A stretch of 64,000 nucleotides of DNA from Crossiella equi. GTDB lineage: Bacteria > Actinomycetota > Actinomycetes > Mycobacteriales > Pseudonocardiaceae. Positions within the stretch are counted from its first letter, which is position 1, and the number at the start of each line of letters is the position of its first letter. The stretch covers positions 4,573,786-4,637,785 of the forward strand of contig NZ_JAGIOO010000001.1 of the NCBI RefSeq assembly GCF_017876755.1, given 5' to 3'. Below are positions 26,331-36,478 of this stretch, one piece after another. Below the pieces are notes generated by a model. The model was not told the DNA's origin and searched no databases. It saw only the letters and a program-made list of their open reading frames with translations. The position numbers and the translations under genes were made by a program.

Positions 26331-26369
26331 CGCCTCCTCACGCCGTTGAAGTCACGACATGAGGAGGCG
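26331..26369 (-). promoter_or_regulatory. Inverted repeat enclosing the dps ribosome binding site
   Basis: CGCCTCCTCA (26331-26340) and TGAGGAGGCG (26360-26369) are perfect 10-base inverted arms with a 19-base spacer. In the dps transcript the 3' arm contains the AGGAGG ribosome binding site, so pairing would hide it. It could alternatively be an intercistronic terminator for the upstream gene. Confidence 0.55.
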
Positions 26370-26409
26370 TTCCCCTGTGGAGGGCTTGGAAACGCGCGGG
26401 TGCGCGAGG

Positions 26410-26973
26410 TCACCCGGCCTTGCTGGCCACCTTCACGTCGCCGAAGGTCGTCCACGCCTTGATGCGGATGCGCGGAGCGCCCGGTACCGGCGGCACGTCG
26501 GCGAGCTCGACCTTCTCGTCGCCGAAGATGCGGCCGCTGTTGACCTCGACCTCGACGCCCTCGGGCACGGTGACCAGGATGTCGCCGAACCAGCTCCAGG
26601 TGCTCACGTCGACCACCTCCTCGGTGATCACCGCGTGCCGGAGGTCCAGCTTCACGTCGCCGAAGAAGCTGGACACGCGCGCGCCGGTGGGCAGTGCGAA
26701 CCGGCCGCTGCGCTGCACGTCGTCGAAGACGGACTTGCTGCTGACCTGTGCGGCCGAGGTGTTCTCGGTGACCGGCGCGGGCAGCTCGCCGACCACCTCC
26801 ACGACCTCGGCCTCGCTCTTCGCCTTGAGCACGAGGTCGACCTTGTCGGTGAACTCGTCCAGGGTCAGCCGACCCTCGCCGACCGCGCGTTCCAGCGAGG
26901 TCTGTGCCCGTGTCTTGACGGCGTCGAGGTCTTCGCCGTCGGGGACGGCGGGTATGGCGCTGGGATCAGTCAC
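26410..26973 (-). CDS. DUF1707 protein with LiaF-like C-terminal domain
   Basis: Protein of 187 residues. The first ~60 form a DUF1707-like helical domain (RAQTSLERAVGEGRLTLDEF, then TDKVDLVLKAKSEAEV). The rest is a right-handed beta-repeat of the cell-wall-active antibiotic response/LiaF type, with recurring FGDVK, FGDI and FGDEK turns. There is no membrane helix. Related actinobacterial proteins are linked to envelope stress signalling, but no function is established here. The GTG start lies 27 bases downstream of the FMN reductase stop, so the two may be cotranscribed. Confidence 0.82.
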   Translation of the reverse strand: MTDPSAIPAVPDGEDLDAVKTRAQTSLERAVGEGRLTLDEFTDKVDLVLKAKSEAEVVEVVGELPAPVTENTSAAQVSSKSVFDDVQRSGRFALPTGARVSSFFGDVKLDLRHAVITEEVVDVSTWSWFGDILVTVPEGVEVEVNSGRIFGDEKVELADVPPVPGAPRIRIKAWTTFGDVKVASKAG

Positions 26974-26999
26974 GTCCCCGACGGTAGCCAGGCACTTCG

Positions 27000-27605
27000 T
27001 CAGCTTTCATCGTCGCCAGGTAGGCCCTCGGGTCGGCTTCCAGGCTGATGGCCGCCGCGCAGCGCGAACTCCGCGACCTGCCTGCCGATGGTGCGCAGGG
27101 TCTGGCTGACCTGGTCGTCGGTGCACCCGCCGATGTTGTCGAAGTTCACCTCGCGCGAGTTCAGGGCCGCGCCGAGCGGGGTCGGCCAGCCGCGCAGGGC
27201 GTGCACGATCGAGCGCAGCGCGGTCAGCGTGGTGACCGCGGCCTGCCAGCCCATCGCGGTGGCCACGCAGCCGACGGCGCGCCCGTCCAGGTACGGCCGC
27301 TCGTCGCCGCGCAGGTCCTCGATGTAGTCGAGGGTGTTCTTGACCAGGCCGGACACCGTGCCGTGGTAACCGGGCGAGACCAGCACCACGCCGTCGGCCC
27401 GGCGCAGCGCCTCGACCATGCGCACCGCGTTCTCCGGGCGCTCCGGCACCGCCGGGTCGTAGAAGGGCAGCACCAGGTCAGGCCCGGTGAACGAGACCGT
27501 CTTGGCGCCCGCGTCCCTCGCCCCGGACAGCACGAGGTCGAGGGCACGCTGCGACTGCGAGTCGGCGCGCAGCGAACCGCCGATGCCCACCACGGTGACC
27601 GTCAT
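27000..27605 (-). CDS. NADPH-dependent FMN reductase family protein
   Basis: Flavodoxin-fold oxidoreductase of 201 residues. The FMN phosphate loop is GIGGSLRADSQSQRAL and the isoalloxazine-side motif SPGYHGTVSGLVKNTLDYI is the signature of the NAD(P)H:FMN reductase/azoreductase family. It likely reduces FMN, quinones or chromate-like acceptors. ATG 27605 is preceded by a palindromic candidate operator at 27643-27664. It faces away from the catalase terminator and leads into the DUF1707 gene. Confidence 0.9.
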   Translation of the reverse strand: MTVTVVGIGGSLRADSQSQRALDLVLSGARDAGAKTVSFTGPDLVLPFYDPAVPERPENAVRMVEALRRADGVVLVSPGYHGTVSGLVKNTLDYIEDLRGDERPYLDGRAVGCVATAMGWQAAVTTLTALRSIVHALRGWPTPLGAALNSREVNFDNIGGCTDDQVSQTLRTIGRQVAEFALRGGHQPGSRPEGLPGDDES

Positions 27606-27642
27606 TCCAGTGATCCTCCCATCGACACCGACCGCACGTTAC

Positions 27643-27664
27643 GACCTCCAGATTGGTGGAGGTC
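27643..27664 (-). promoter_or_regulatory. Palindromic operator candidate for the FMN reductase gene
   Basis: GACCTCCA (27643-27650) and TGGAGGTC (27657-27664) are perfect eight-base inverted arms separated by six bases, 38 bases upstream of the reductase start. Size and symmetry fit a dimeric repressor such as HxlR or MarR; no such regulator is adjacent. Confidence 0.5.
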
Positions 27665-27713
27665 AAAAAACGTGCGGCGGCCCGGTGAGCGAGGTCACGC
27701 GCACCGGGCCGCC
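27665..27713 (-). terminator. Rho-independent terminator of the catalase operon
   Basis: Twelve-base perfect arms (27702-27713 and 27676-27687) form a GC stem, and on the minus strand a run of six T (27670-27665) follows after a few bases. It lies 28 bases after the catalase stop. Confidence 0.92.
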
Positions 27714-27740
27714 ACTGTGGTGGGTGGAGCAGTCAGCGAG

Positions 27741-29189
27741 TCATCGGGTGAGCTTCTCCGCGACCGCGTCGCCGAGGCTCTTGTCCACGTTGCGCCAGTA
27801 CTGGAGGGCGCGGTCGAGCACCGGCCGGGACACCCCGTTGGCCAGATGCCCGGTGATGTTCTCGGTCAGCCGCGCCCGCTGGGCGTCGTCGAGCACCGAG
27901 CGCACCAGCGTGCCCGCCTGGCCGAAGTCGTCGTCCTCGGCGTGCAGGGCGTACGCGGCGCGCACGATCTCCTCGGTCAGGCCGTAGTCGGCGGTGTCGT
28001 CCGGGAACCGGGCGCTGTCGGCTTTCGGCCCGCCGTAGGTGTTGGGCGCGTACACCGGGTCGGGCAGGTTGTGGTGGCGCATCGCGCCGTCCTTGCCGTA
28101 GGAGTGCACCGGGGACTGCGGGCGGTTGACCGGCAGCTCGGCGTAGTTGGTGCCGATGCGGTAGCGGTGGGCGTCCGGGTAGGAGAACAGGCGGCCCTGG
28201 AGCATGCGGTCCGGCGAGGTGCCGATGCCGGGGACCAGGTTGGACGGCTCGAACGCGGACTGCTCGATCTGGGCGAAGTAGTTGTCCGGGTTGCGGTTGA
28301 GCACCAGCCGTCCGACCTTGAGCAGCGGGTAGTCGCCGTGCGGCCACACCTTGGTCAGGTCGAACGGGTTGAACCGGTAGTCCGCGGCCTCGGCGTACGG
28401 CATGACCTGCACGTACAGGGTCCAGCTCGGCGCGTTGCCGGTGGAGATGGAGTTCCACAGGTCGGAGATGTGGTGGTCGGCGTCCTCACCGGCCAGCTGC
28501 GCCGCCTCGCTGGAGGGCAGGAACTCGATGCCCTGGTCGGTCTTGAAGTGGTACTTGACCCAGAACTTCTCGCCGCCCGCGTTGACCCAGAGGAAGGTGT
28601 GCGAGCCGTAGCCGTTCTGGTGCCGCCAGCTCCTCGGGATGCCCCGGTCGCCCATCAGCCAGGTGACCTGGTGCGCGGTCTCCGGGGAGGCCGACCAGAA
28701 GTCCCACTGCATGTCGTGGTCGCGGCGGCCGTTGTCCGCGCGGCGCTTCTGCGAGCGGATGAAGTCGGAGAACTTGCTGGGGTCGCGCAGGAAGAAGATC
28801 GGGGTGTTGTTGCCGACCAGGTCGTAGTTGCCCTGCTCGGTGTAGAACTTCACCGCGAAGCCGCGCGGGTCTCGCCAGGTGTCGGGCGAGCCGAGCTCAC
28901 CGGCCACGGTGGAGAAGCGGACCAGCGTCTCGGTGCGCACGCCGGGCTGGAACAGGGCGGCCTTGGTGAACTGGCTGACGTCCTCGGTGACCTCGAAGAA
29001 GCCGAAGGCCCCGCCGCCCTTGGCGTGCACCACACGCTCGGGCACGCGCTCGCGGTTGAACTGGGCCATCTTCTCGATGAGGTAGTGGTCCTGCAGCAGG
29101 ATCGGGCCGTTGGTGCCCGCGGTCAGCGAGTGCTCGTCGCTGGCCACCGGGATGCCCGCATTGGTCGTGGTGTACCTCTGCGTGGTCAC
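27741..29189 (-). CDS. katA: Monofunctional haem catalase (small subunit, clade 3 type)
   Basis: Catalase of 482 residues. Catalytic His55 lies in [13 protein letters not shown], the distal Asn in [13 protein letters not shown], and the haem-ligand Tyr in the segment [12 protein letters not shown]. Length and sequence fit the small-subunit clade that includes Streptomyces CatA. The GTG start overlaps the stop of the Fur-type regulator gene by four bases, so regulator and enzyme are co-translated. Regulation by that repressor in response to peroxide is the expected arrangement (CatR-CatA). A clear terminator follows. Confidence 0.95.
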   Translation of the reverse strand: MTTQRYTTTNAGIPVASDEHSLTAGTNGPILLQDHYLIEKMAQFNRERVPERVVHAKGGGAFGFFEVTEDVSQFTKAALFQPGVRTETLVRFSTVAGELGSPDTWRDPRGFAVKFYTEQGNYDLVGNNTPIFFLRDPSKFSDFIRSQKRRADNGRRDHDMQWDFWSASPETAHQVTWLMGDRGIPRSWRHQNGYGSHTFLWVNAGGEKFWVKYHFKTDQGIEFLPSSEAAQLAGEDADHHISDLWNSISTGNAPSWTLYVQVMPYAEAADYRFNPFDLTKVWPHGDYPLLKVGRLVLNRNPDNYFAQIEQSAFEPSNLVPGIGTSPDRMLQGRLFSYPDAHRYRIGTNYAELPVNRPQSPVHSYGKDGAMRHHNLPDPVYAPNTYGGPKADSARFPDDTADYGLTEEIVRAAYALHAEDDDFGQAGTLVRSVLDDAQRARLTENITGHLANGVSRPVLDRALQYWRNVDKSLGDAVAEKLTR

Positions 29190-29638
29190 GGTGAGCTCTC
29201 CTCGTGGTGGGGGCGGCAGTCCGGGCACAGGCCCCAGAAGACGACCTCGGCCTCGTCCACCGCGTACCCGGCGGCGTCCGACGGCGCGAGGCAGGGGCGC
29301 TCGCCACGCACGCAGTCCACGTCCGTGGTGCGGCCGCACGCGCGGCACACCAGGTGGTGGTGGTTGTCCCCCGTGCGGGTCTCGAACCGGGCCGGGTGCC
29401 CCGCCGGTTCGATCCGCCGCAGCAGCCCCGCGGCCGTGCAGGCGCTGAGCACGTCGTAGACCGCCTGCGTGGAGACGGTGCCGAGACGGGCCCGGGCGGC
29501 CGCCGCGACCGCGTCCGCGGTGGAGTGGGGGTGGTGCGCGAGCCACTCCAGCACCGCGATGCGGGGCTGCGTGATGCGGAGCCCGACGGACCGGAGCTGG
29601 TCGCGGGCATCGGCGGGGGAGGTGGACTGGGTGCTCAT
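29186..29638 (-). CDS. Fur-family peroxide/iron regulator (CatR/FurA-like)
   Basis: Repressor of 150 residues with an N-terminal winged helix ([35 protein letters not shown]) and a C-terminal dimerisation/metal domain with [17 protein letters not shown] and a second CPDC motif forming the structural zinc site. Co-translation with catalase indicates a peroxide sensor of the CatR/PerR type rather than an iron-only Fur. ATG 29638 (MSTQST) is preferred to the longer frame because it leaves room for a promoter and operator. A nested inverted repeat lies just upstream. Confidence 0.9.
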   Translation of the reverse strand: MSTQSTSPADARDQLRSVGLRITQPRIAVLEWLAHHPHSTADAVAAAARARLGTVSTQAVYDVLSACTAAGLLRRIEPAGHPARFETRTGDNHHHLVCRACGRTTDVDCVRGERPCLAPSDAAGYAVDEAEVVFWGLCPDCRPHHEESSP

Positions 29639-29658
29639 GTCGGGATCCACCCCACCAC

Positions 29659-29690
29659 CTTTTCTGGAATGAGTCAAGAAAAGCTCCAGA
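29659..29690. promoter_or_regulatory. Candidate Fur/CatR operator with -35 like TTGACT
   Basis: Two interlocked inverted repeats are present: CTTTTCT (29659-29665) with AGAAAAG (29677-29683), and TCTGGA (29663-29668) with TCCAGA (29685-29690). On the minus strand TTGACT overlaps the site. It lies 21 bases upstream of the regulator start and about 65 bases upstream of the divergent MFS gene. Confidence 0.5.
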
Positions 29691-29754
29691 GAGTGTCCTA
29701 CCAGGCCGGAAAAGCGGTTGCACCGATGTCAGGGGTGGCGGTCACCATGCACAG

Positions 29755-30942
29755 GTGCCGATCGAGCCCTACCGCCGCCTGTTCGCCCTTCCCGGCGTGC
29801 GGGCTCTCGTCGTAGTCACCCTGCTGGCCCGCACTCCGATCGCGGCAGGGCCAATCGTGTTGAACCTGCACGTGCTCCAGGAGCTCGACAAGGGCTACAC
29901 CTGGGCCGCCGTGGTGAGCGTGGCGGTGACCCTCGGGCTCGCGGTCGGCGCCCCGGTCCTGGGCAGGCTGGTCGACAGCCACGGCCTGCGCCCGGTGGTC
30001 GTGGTCACCACCGTGGTCGAGGCGCTGTTCTGGTTCTCCGCGTCCTGGCTCGGGCTCACCGGACTGCTGGCCGCCTCCGTGGTCGGCGGGTTCTTCGCCC
30101 TGCCGGTCAACTCGATCGCCCGGCAGGCCATGGCCACCCTGGTGCCCGAGGAGCGGCGGCGCACGGCGTTCTCCCTGGACTCGATGGTCATGGAGCTGGC
30201 CTTCATGGTCGGGCCCGCGGTCGGCGTGGTCATCGTGACCAACCTGTCCGGCCACCTGGCCATGGCGCTCGTGGGCACCAGCATCGTGCTCGCCGGGATC
30301 GGGTTGTACTTCCTCAACCCGGCCACCCGCGCCCCGGACGCCGTGGTCAGCGACGGCCCGCGCCCGCCGAGGTCGAGCTGGCTGACCACGCGCATGGCCG
30401 CGGTGCTGGCCGCCTCCGCCGGGGCCGTGCTGGTGCTCTCCGGCAGCGACCTGGCCATCGTCGGCGTGCTGCGCGACGCGGACCAGACGCCGTGGCTGAG
30501 CGCGGTCATCCCGATGTGGTGCCTGGCCTCGCTGATCGGCGGCTTCGTCTACGGCGCGATGCACCGCTCGTACCCGTCGCTGGTGCTGATGGGCCTGCTC
30601 GGTCTGTGCACGATCCCGGTGGCGCTGGCCACCGAGTGGTGGCTGATCGGCCTGATGATCATCCCGGCCGGACTGCTGTGCGCGCCGACCGTCGCGGCCA
30701 CCTCCGAGGAGGTCAGCAGCCTCGCCCCGGAGTCCGTGCGCGGTGAGGCGATGGGCCTGCACGGTTCGGCGCTCACCGCGGGCAGCGCGCTGGGCGCACC
30801 GCTCGCCGGGGTGGCCATCGACGCGTTCGGCGCGCCCTGGGGCTTCGTCGCGGTCGGCTGCGCAGGCCTGCTGGCCGCCGTGGTCGCGTGGACGCTGCTC
30901 CAGTCCTCGAACCGGCGCCGGGCCGCGGTGGCCGCCGCCTAG
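29755..30942 (+). CDS. Major facilitator superfamily transporter
   Basis: Twelve-helix permease of 395 residues in the same broad group as the transporter at 6331. The helix 2-3 loop reads GRLVDSHGLRPVVVV and the central loop (APDAVVSDGPRPPRSS) is short. It ends with a basic cytoplasmic tail (SSNRRRAAVAAA). The GTG start lacks a good ribosome binding site. It shares the regulatory region of the Fur-type gene and converges on the tetR gene with a four-base overlap. Substrate unknown; because it is divergent from catR it might be peroxide responsive, which is inference only. Confidence 0.87.
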   Translation: MPIEPYRRLFALPGVRALVVVTLLARTPIAAGPIVLNLHVLQELDKGYTWAAVVSVAVTLGLAVGAPVLGRLVDSHGLRPVVVVTTVVEALFWFSASWLGLTGLLAASVVGGFFALPVNSIARQAMATLVPEERRRTAFSLDSMVMELAFMVGPAVGVVIVTNLSGHLAMALVGTSIVLAGIGLYFLNPATRAPDAVVSDGPRPPRSSWLTTRMAAVLAASAGAVLVLSGSDLAIVGVLRDADQTPWLSAVIPMWCLASLIGGFVYGAMHRSYPSLVLMGLLGLCTIPVALATEWWLIGLMIIPAGLLCAPTVAATSEEVSSLAPESVRGEAMGLHGSALTAGSALGAPLAGVAIDAFGAPWGFVAVGCAGLLAAVVAWTLLQSSNRRRAAVAAA

Positions 30943-31469
30943 GACCGGTGGCGGAGGCCGTCCATCAGCAGGTCGAGCACGCGCCCGGCCTGCTCCCGGC
31001 GGTCCACGGCGAAGTGGCCGACGGCCGCCACACCGAGCACCAGGTCCTCCGGCAGCACGTCCTGCCGCAGGCCGGAGGGCCCGAGCAGCTTCGCGAAGCA
31101 GTCGGTGAGCATGCGCATGCTGTCGCTGTAGGGGTTGCCGCCTGAGTCGATCACCGCGTTGAGCGCCGGGGCCAGCCCCGCCTTGGTGATCAGGTAGTCC
31201 ACGAAGCGGTCCATCCAGACGCGCAGCGCGCGCTCCGGCGGCAGCTCGGCCAGCAGCTCGTCGGCCGCCGCGCAGACCGCGGCCAGCTCGCTGCGGTAGG
31301 CCGCCTCGATCAGGGCCTCGCGCGTCGGGAAGTGCCGGTACAGCGTGCCGATGCCCACCCCGGCGTCCTTGGCGACCGCGTCCAGCGTGGTGTCCATGCC
31401 GCGCTCGGTGAACAGCCGGACCGCGCTGGCCAGCAGCAGGTCGCGGTTGCGCTTGGCGTCGGCACGCAT
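30939..31469 (-). CDS. TetR-family transcriptional repressor
   Basis: Regulator of 176 residues. The N-terminal helix-turn-helix is typical: LLLASAVRLFTERGMDTTLDAVA is followed by GVGIGTLYRHFPTREALIEA. The ligand-binding helical domain follows, with a conserved-looking ALNAVIDSGGN and LGVAAVGHFAV. Two near-identical palindromes in the 112-base gap to the divergent SDR gene are its probable operators, so it should repress both itself and the SDR. It ends in a four-base overlap with the convergent MFS gene. Confidence 0.92.
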   Translation of the reverse strand: MRADAKRNRDLLLASAVRLFTERGMDTTLDAVAKDAGVGIGTLYRHFPTREALIEAAYRSELAAVCAAADELLAELPPERALRVWMDRFVDYLITKAGLAPALNAVIDSGGNPYSDSMRMLTDCFAKLLGPSGLRQDVLPEDLVLGVAAVGHFAVDRREQAGRVLDLLMDGLRHRS

Positions 31470-31508
31470 GGTCGTCCCTCGTTCAAGTGGCGGGTATCAC
31501 TTGCTAAA

Positions 31509-31553
31509 CGGAGGATCCTCCGATTAACTGGGTTCTACCGGAGGTTCCTCCGG
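31509..31553. promoter_or_regulatory. Twin palindromic TetR operators
   Basis: CGGAGGATCCTCCG (31509-31522) is a perfect 14-base palindrome and CCGGAGGTTCCTCCGG (31538-31553) has seven-base arms around TT. Their centres are 30 bases apart, about three helical turns, so two dimers would bind the same DNA face. They lie between divergent tetR and the SDR gene. Confidence 0.75.
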
Positions 31554-31581
31554 TTAGAGCCTAGCTCATGGAGACCACATC

Positions 31582-32496
31582 ATGTCCGCTCGCATCACCA
31601 CCCCCTTCACCCGCGAGTCGACCGCCGCCGAGGTGCTCGCCGGGGTAGACCTCAGCGGCCAGCGCGCCATCGTCACCGGCGGCGCCTCCGGCATCGGGGT
31701 CGAGACGGCTCGCGCCCTGGTCAACGCGGGTGCCGAGGTGCACCTCGCGGTCCGGAACACCGAGGCGGGCGAGAAGGTCGCGGCCGAGGTCGGTGCCGCC
31801 GGGGTACGCCACCTGGAGCTCGCCGACCGCGCCTCGGTGGCCCGGTTCGCCGCCGACTGGCAGGGCCCGCTGCACATCCTGGTGAACAACGCCGGGGTGA
31901 TGGCCTCGCCGCTGACCCGCACCGCTGAGGGCTGGGAGCTCCAGTTCGCCACCAACCACCTCGGCCACTTCGGGCTCACCACCGGCCTGCACCGCGCGCT
32001 CGCGGCGGCCGGGGGCGCCCGCGTGGTCTCGGTCAGCTCCTCGGCGCACCTGCGCGCCGGGGTCGACTTCGACGACCTGCACTTCGAGCGCCGCGCCTAC
32101 GAACCGTGGGTGGCCTACGGCCAGTCCAAGACCGCGAACGTGCTCTTCGCGGTCGAGGCGGCCAAGCGCTGGGCGGCCGACGGCATCGCGGTGAACGCGC
32201 TGATGCCGGGAGGCATCCGCACCGCGCTGCAGCGCCACGTGGACCCGGCGGTCCTGGACGCCATGGCCGAGGGCTTCCAGTGGTCGACCACCGAGCAGGG
32301 CGCCGCCACCTCGGTGCTGCTCGCGGGCTCGCCGCTGGTCGACGGGGTGACCGGCCGCTACTTCGAGAAGTGCGCCGAGGCCGAGCCCGCCCCCGAGGGC
32401 GCCACCATGGGCATGTCCGGCGTGGCCGCGTACGCGCTGGACCCCGAGGCCGCCCGGAAGCTGTGGGACGTCTCGGTCGCGCTGCTCAGCTCATGA
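31582..32496 (+). CDS. Short-chain dehydrogenase/reductase
   Basis: NAD(P)-dependent SDR of 304 residues, of the group resembling retinol dehydrogenase/oxidoreductase. The cofactor loop is TGGASGIG, NNAG is present (LVNNAGVMASPL), the catalytic serine lies in VVSVSSSAH and the catalytic YxxSK reads YGQSK. A GGAG ribosome binding site lies eight bases before the ATG. Control by the divergent TetR protein through the twin palindromes is likely; inducer and substrate are unknown. The end overlaps the convergent gluconokinase gene by 11 bases. Confidence 0.92.
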   Translation: MSARITTPFTRESTAAEVLAGVDLSGQRAIVTGGASGIGVETARALVNAGAEVHLAVRNTEAGEKVAAEVGAAGVRHLELADRASVARFAADWQGPLHILVNNAGVMASPLTRTAEGWELQFATNHLGHFGLTTGLHRALAAAGGARVVSVSSSAHLRAGVDFDDLHFERRAYEPWVAYGQSKTANVLFAVEAAKRWAADGIAVNALMPGGIRTALQRHVDPAVLDAMAEGFQWSTTEQGAATSVLLAGSPLVDGVTGRYFEKCAEAEPAPEGATMGMSGVAAYALDPEAARKLWDVSVALLSS

Positions 32497-33949
32497 GCCC
32501 GCGCAGCGCCCGGTAGGCCTGTTCGACCTTCGGGCGCGCGGCGGCCAGGTGTTCGGCCAGCCCGGGGTCCGGGTGCTCCACCTCGGTGGGCGTGACCAGG
32601 TCAGCGACCTCGGCCAGCTCGAGCGCGCCCAGCGCCCGCCAGCCGAGGAAGCAGGCGCCCAGGCCGGAGCCCTCACTGTCCTCGGTGACCTCGAGCGTGG
32701 TGTCCAGGGCGGCGGCGATCAGCGAAGCCCACAGCCGCGACCGGAAGGCCCCGCCGGTGGCCCGGACCGGGTTGATCTCGGCCCCGGTGTCGGCCACCGC
32801 GTCGCGCACCAGCGCCAGCTGCTGGGCAACGCCCTCCACCAGCGCCCGGGTGATCTCGGCGCGGCCGTGGTCGCGGCGCAGGCCGAGCAGCAGGCCGCGC
32901 GGGTCCGGGTCCCACCACGGGGCCCGCTCGCCGAGCAGGTAGGGCAGCGCGAGCAGGCCGTTGGCCCCGGCGGGCACGGCCGCGGCCTCCTCCAGCAGGC
33001 GGCTCACGTCCTGCTCGCCGACCAGCTCGGCAGCCCACTGGGCGACCACTCCCCCGTTGCTGACCGCGCCGCCCAGGGCCCACAGGCCGTCGGCGATGCC
33101 GTAGCAGAACGTGCGGCAGTGCTCGTCCACGCCGGGCTCGGTGCGCACCACGCGCAACGCGCCGCTGGTGCCCAGGGACAGCGCGGCGGTGCCGGGGCGG
33201 ATGGCGCCGACACCGAGGTTGGCCAGCGGTCCGTCGCCGCCACCGGCGGCCACCGGCAGGCCGCGCGGCAGGCCGGTGTCCTCTGCCACCTCCTCCCGCA
33301 GGGAGAGCAGGTCGGTGGGGGCCAGCAGCTCGGGCAGCTGTTCGGCGCGGATGCCCGCCAGGTCCAGCGAGGGCTGGTGCCAGGCCAGCTCGTGGATGTT
33401 GAGCAGGCCGCTGCCGGAGGCGTAAGAGTGCTCGGTGACCAGGCGGCCGGTGAAGTGGAGCAGGACGTAGTCCTTGAGCGAGCACCAGTGCGCGGGGCGG
33501 GTGTCCGGGTCCTGCTCGGCGAACCACACGAGCTTGGCCAGCGGGGCGAACGGGTGCACCGGGGTGCCGGTGGCGCGGTGCAGGTCGGCGGCGCCGGAGT
33601 CGGCGCGCAGGCGGGCGGCCTGCTCGACGGCGCGGTTGTCCGCCCAGCTCAGCGACGGGGTGACCGGGCGGAAGTCGGCGTCCAAGCCCAACGTGGTGTG
33701 CATGGCGCCGGTGAAGGACAGGGCCTGCACCGGGCTGGAGACCGACCCGACGCACTCGCGCACCGCCTCCAGCGCGGCCTCGAGCACGCGGTCGGGGTCG
33801 TGCACCGCCAGCCCGGGCTGGTCGGTGCGCATGGGGTAGCCGCGTTCGGCGAGGGCGAGCACCCGCCCCCGCCGGTCCGCGGCCACCACCTTGGTCGCGG
33901 TGGTGCCCAGGTCGATGCCGAGCACCACGCCGTCGCCGCCGGAGGTCAT
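32486..33949 (-). CDS. gntK: FGGY-family gluconokinase
   Basis: Sugar kinase of 487 residues with the ASKHA fold. It begins VLGIDLGTTATKVVA (phosphate 1 loop), includes SFTGAMHTTLGLD and LSWADNRAVEQA typical of gluconate kinases, catalytic Asp in AGGGDGPLANLG, and SLGTSGALRV with RATGGAFRS in the C-terminal lobe. It would phosphorylate gluconate (or a related acid) at C6 and feed the pentose phosphate pathway. No gluconate permease is adjacent, so other polyol substrates remain possible. The ATG lies six bases behind TAGGTT, a leaderless pattern. Confidence 0.85.
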   Translation of the reverse strand: MTSGGDGVVLGIDLGTTATKVVAADRRGRVLALAERGYPMRTDQPGLAVHDPDRVLEAALEAVRECVGSVSSPVQALSFTGAMHTTLGLDADFRPVTPSLSWADNRAVEQAARLRADSGAADLHRATGTPVHPFAPLAKLVWFAEQDPDTRPAHWCSLKDYVLLHFTGRLVTEHSYASGSGLLNIHELAWHQPSLDLAGIRAEQLPELLAPTDLLSLREEVAEDTGLPRGLPVAAGGGDGPLANLGVGAIRPGTAALSLGTSGALRVVRTEPGVDEHCRTFCYGIADGLWALGGAVSNGGVVAQWAAELVGEQDVSRLLEEAAAVPAGANGLLALPYLLGERAPWWDPDPRGLLLGLRRDHGRAEITRALVEGVAQQLALVRDAVADTGAEINPVRATGGAFRSRLWASLIAAALDTTLEVTEDSEGSGLGACFLGWRALGALELAEVADLVTPTEVEHPDPGLAEHLAAARPKVEQAYRALRGLMS

Positions 33950-33980
33950 GGACCGAACCTACCGGCGGCGCGGCGGTGGC

Positions 33981-35045
33981 TCACGCCTGGACGACGACCT
34001 CGGCGATCTCGTAGGTGTTGAGCGCGGCGCCCTTGCGCAGGTTGTCACCGCAGACGAACAGTTCGAGCGTGTTCGGGAAGTCCAGCGCCTGGCGGATGCG
34101 CCCGATGTAGGTCGGGTCGCCGCCGACCACGTCGGCCGGGGTGGGGAACTCGCCGTTGGCCGGGTCGTCCACCACCACGACGGAGGGCTGCTCGCCGAGC
34201 AGCTTCTTCGCCTGCTCCACGGTGACCTCACGCGCGAACGTGGCGTGCACGGCCATGGAGTGCGTGGTGACCACCGGGACGCGCACGCAGGTCGCGGAGA
34301 CCTTCAGGTCCGGGATGCCCAGGATCTTGCGGGACTCGTTGCGGACCTTCAGCTCCTCGCTGGACCAGCCCTCGTCCTTGAGCGAGCCCGCCCACGGCAC
34401 CACGTTGAAGGCCATCGGCGCGGGGAACGGCGAGTCGGCAAGGGGCAGGCCCGCGGCCTCCAGCGCGGCGCGCACGTCGCCCGCCTTCTCGCCCAGCGCC
34501 TTGCCCGCCACCGCCGCGATCTCGGCGTAGAGGCGGTCCACGCCGTCCTTGCCCGCGCCGGAGACGGCCTGGTAGCTGGCCACGACCAGCTCGGTGAGCT
34601 GGTACTCGCGGTGCAGCGCGCCGAGCCCGGCCATCATCGACAGGGTCGTGCAGTTCGGGTTGGAGATGATGCCGCGCGGCCGGTTGGCCACCTGGTCGGC
34701 GTTCACCTCGGGCACCACCAGCGGCACGTCCGGGTCCATGCGGAAGGCTCCGGAGTTGTCGACCGCGACCGCGCCGCGGGCGGCGGCGATCGGGGCCCAC
34801 TCGGCGGAGACCTCGTCCGGGACGTCGAACATGGCCACGTCCACGCCGTCGAAGGCCTCCGGCGCGAGCGCGATGACGGTGAGCTCCTCGCCGCGCACGG
34901 TGATCTTCTTGCCCGCCGAGCGCGGGGAGGCGATCAGGCGGATCTCACCCCACGGCACGGACTCCCGGCCGTTGATGATGTCGATCATGACGGTGCCGAC
35001 CGCGCCGGTGGCACCGACCAGGGCGAGCACGGGTCCGTTGGACAT
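33981..35045 (-). CDS. asd: Aspartate-semialdehyde dehydrogenase
   Basis: Second enzyme of the aspartate pathway, reducing aspartyl phosphate with NADPH to aspartate semialdehyde for lysine, diaminopimelate, threonine and methionine synthesis. The 354 residues show the NADP loop [15 protein letters not shown], catalytic Cys in [10 protein letters not shown] and the [11 protein letters not shown] segment. The gene starts one base after the aspartokinase stop, so ask-asd is an operon, as in mycobacteria and corynebacteria. Confidence 0.96.
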   Translation of the reverse strand: MSNGPVLALVGATGAVGTVMIDIINGRESVPWGEIRLIASPRSAGKKITVRGEELTVIALAPEAFDGVDVAMFDVPDEVSAEWAPIAAARGAVAVDNSGAFRMDPDVPLVVPEVNADQVANRPRGIISNPNCTTLSMMAGLGALHREYQLTELVVASYQAVSGAGKDGVDRLYAEIAAVAGKALGEKAGDVRAALEAAGLPLADSPFPAPMAFNVVPWAGSLKDEGWSSEELKVRNESRKILGIPDLKVSATCVRVPVVTTHSMAVHATFAREVTVEQAKKLLGEQPSVVVVDDPANGEFPTPADVVGGDPTYIGRIRQALDFPNTLELFVCGDNLRKGAALNTYEIAEVVVQA

Positions 35046-35046
35046 G

Positions 35047-36312
<1,266 letters not shown>

Positions 36313-36478
36313 CGAACCGCACCTCCCACGAAGCCGCACAGACCGGCACTAACCTGCGAGGACGCAAGGCCGGTGCCTCGCGAGCAGACTACCCGCGACC
36401 ACGAGGCCCGCAGGTAGTCAGTTCGAGGAACCGAGGCGGCCGGAAGCTGCCCCCAAGGCTTGGGACGGAGGGGAATCC

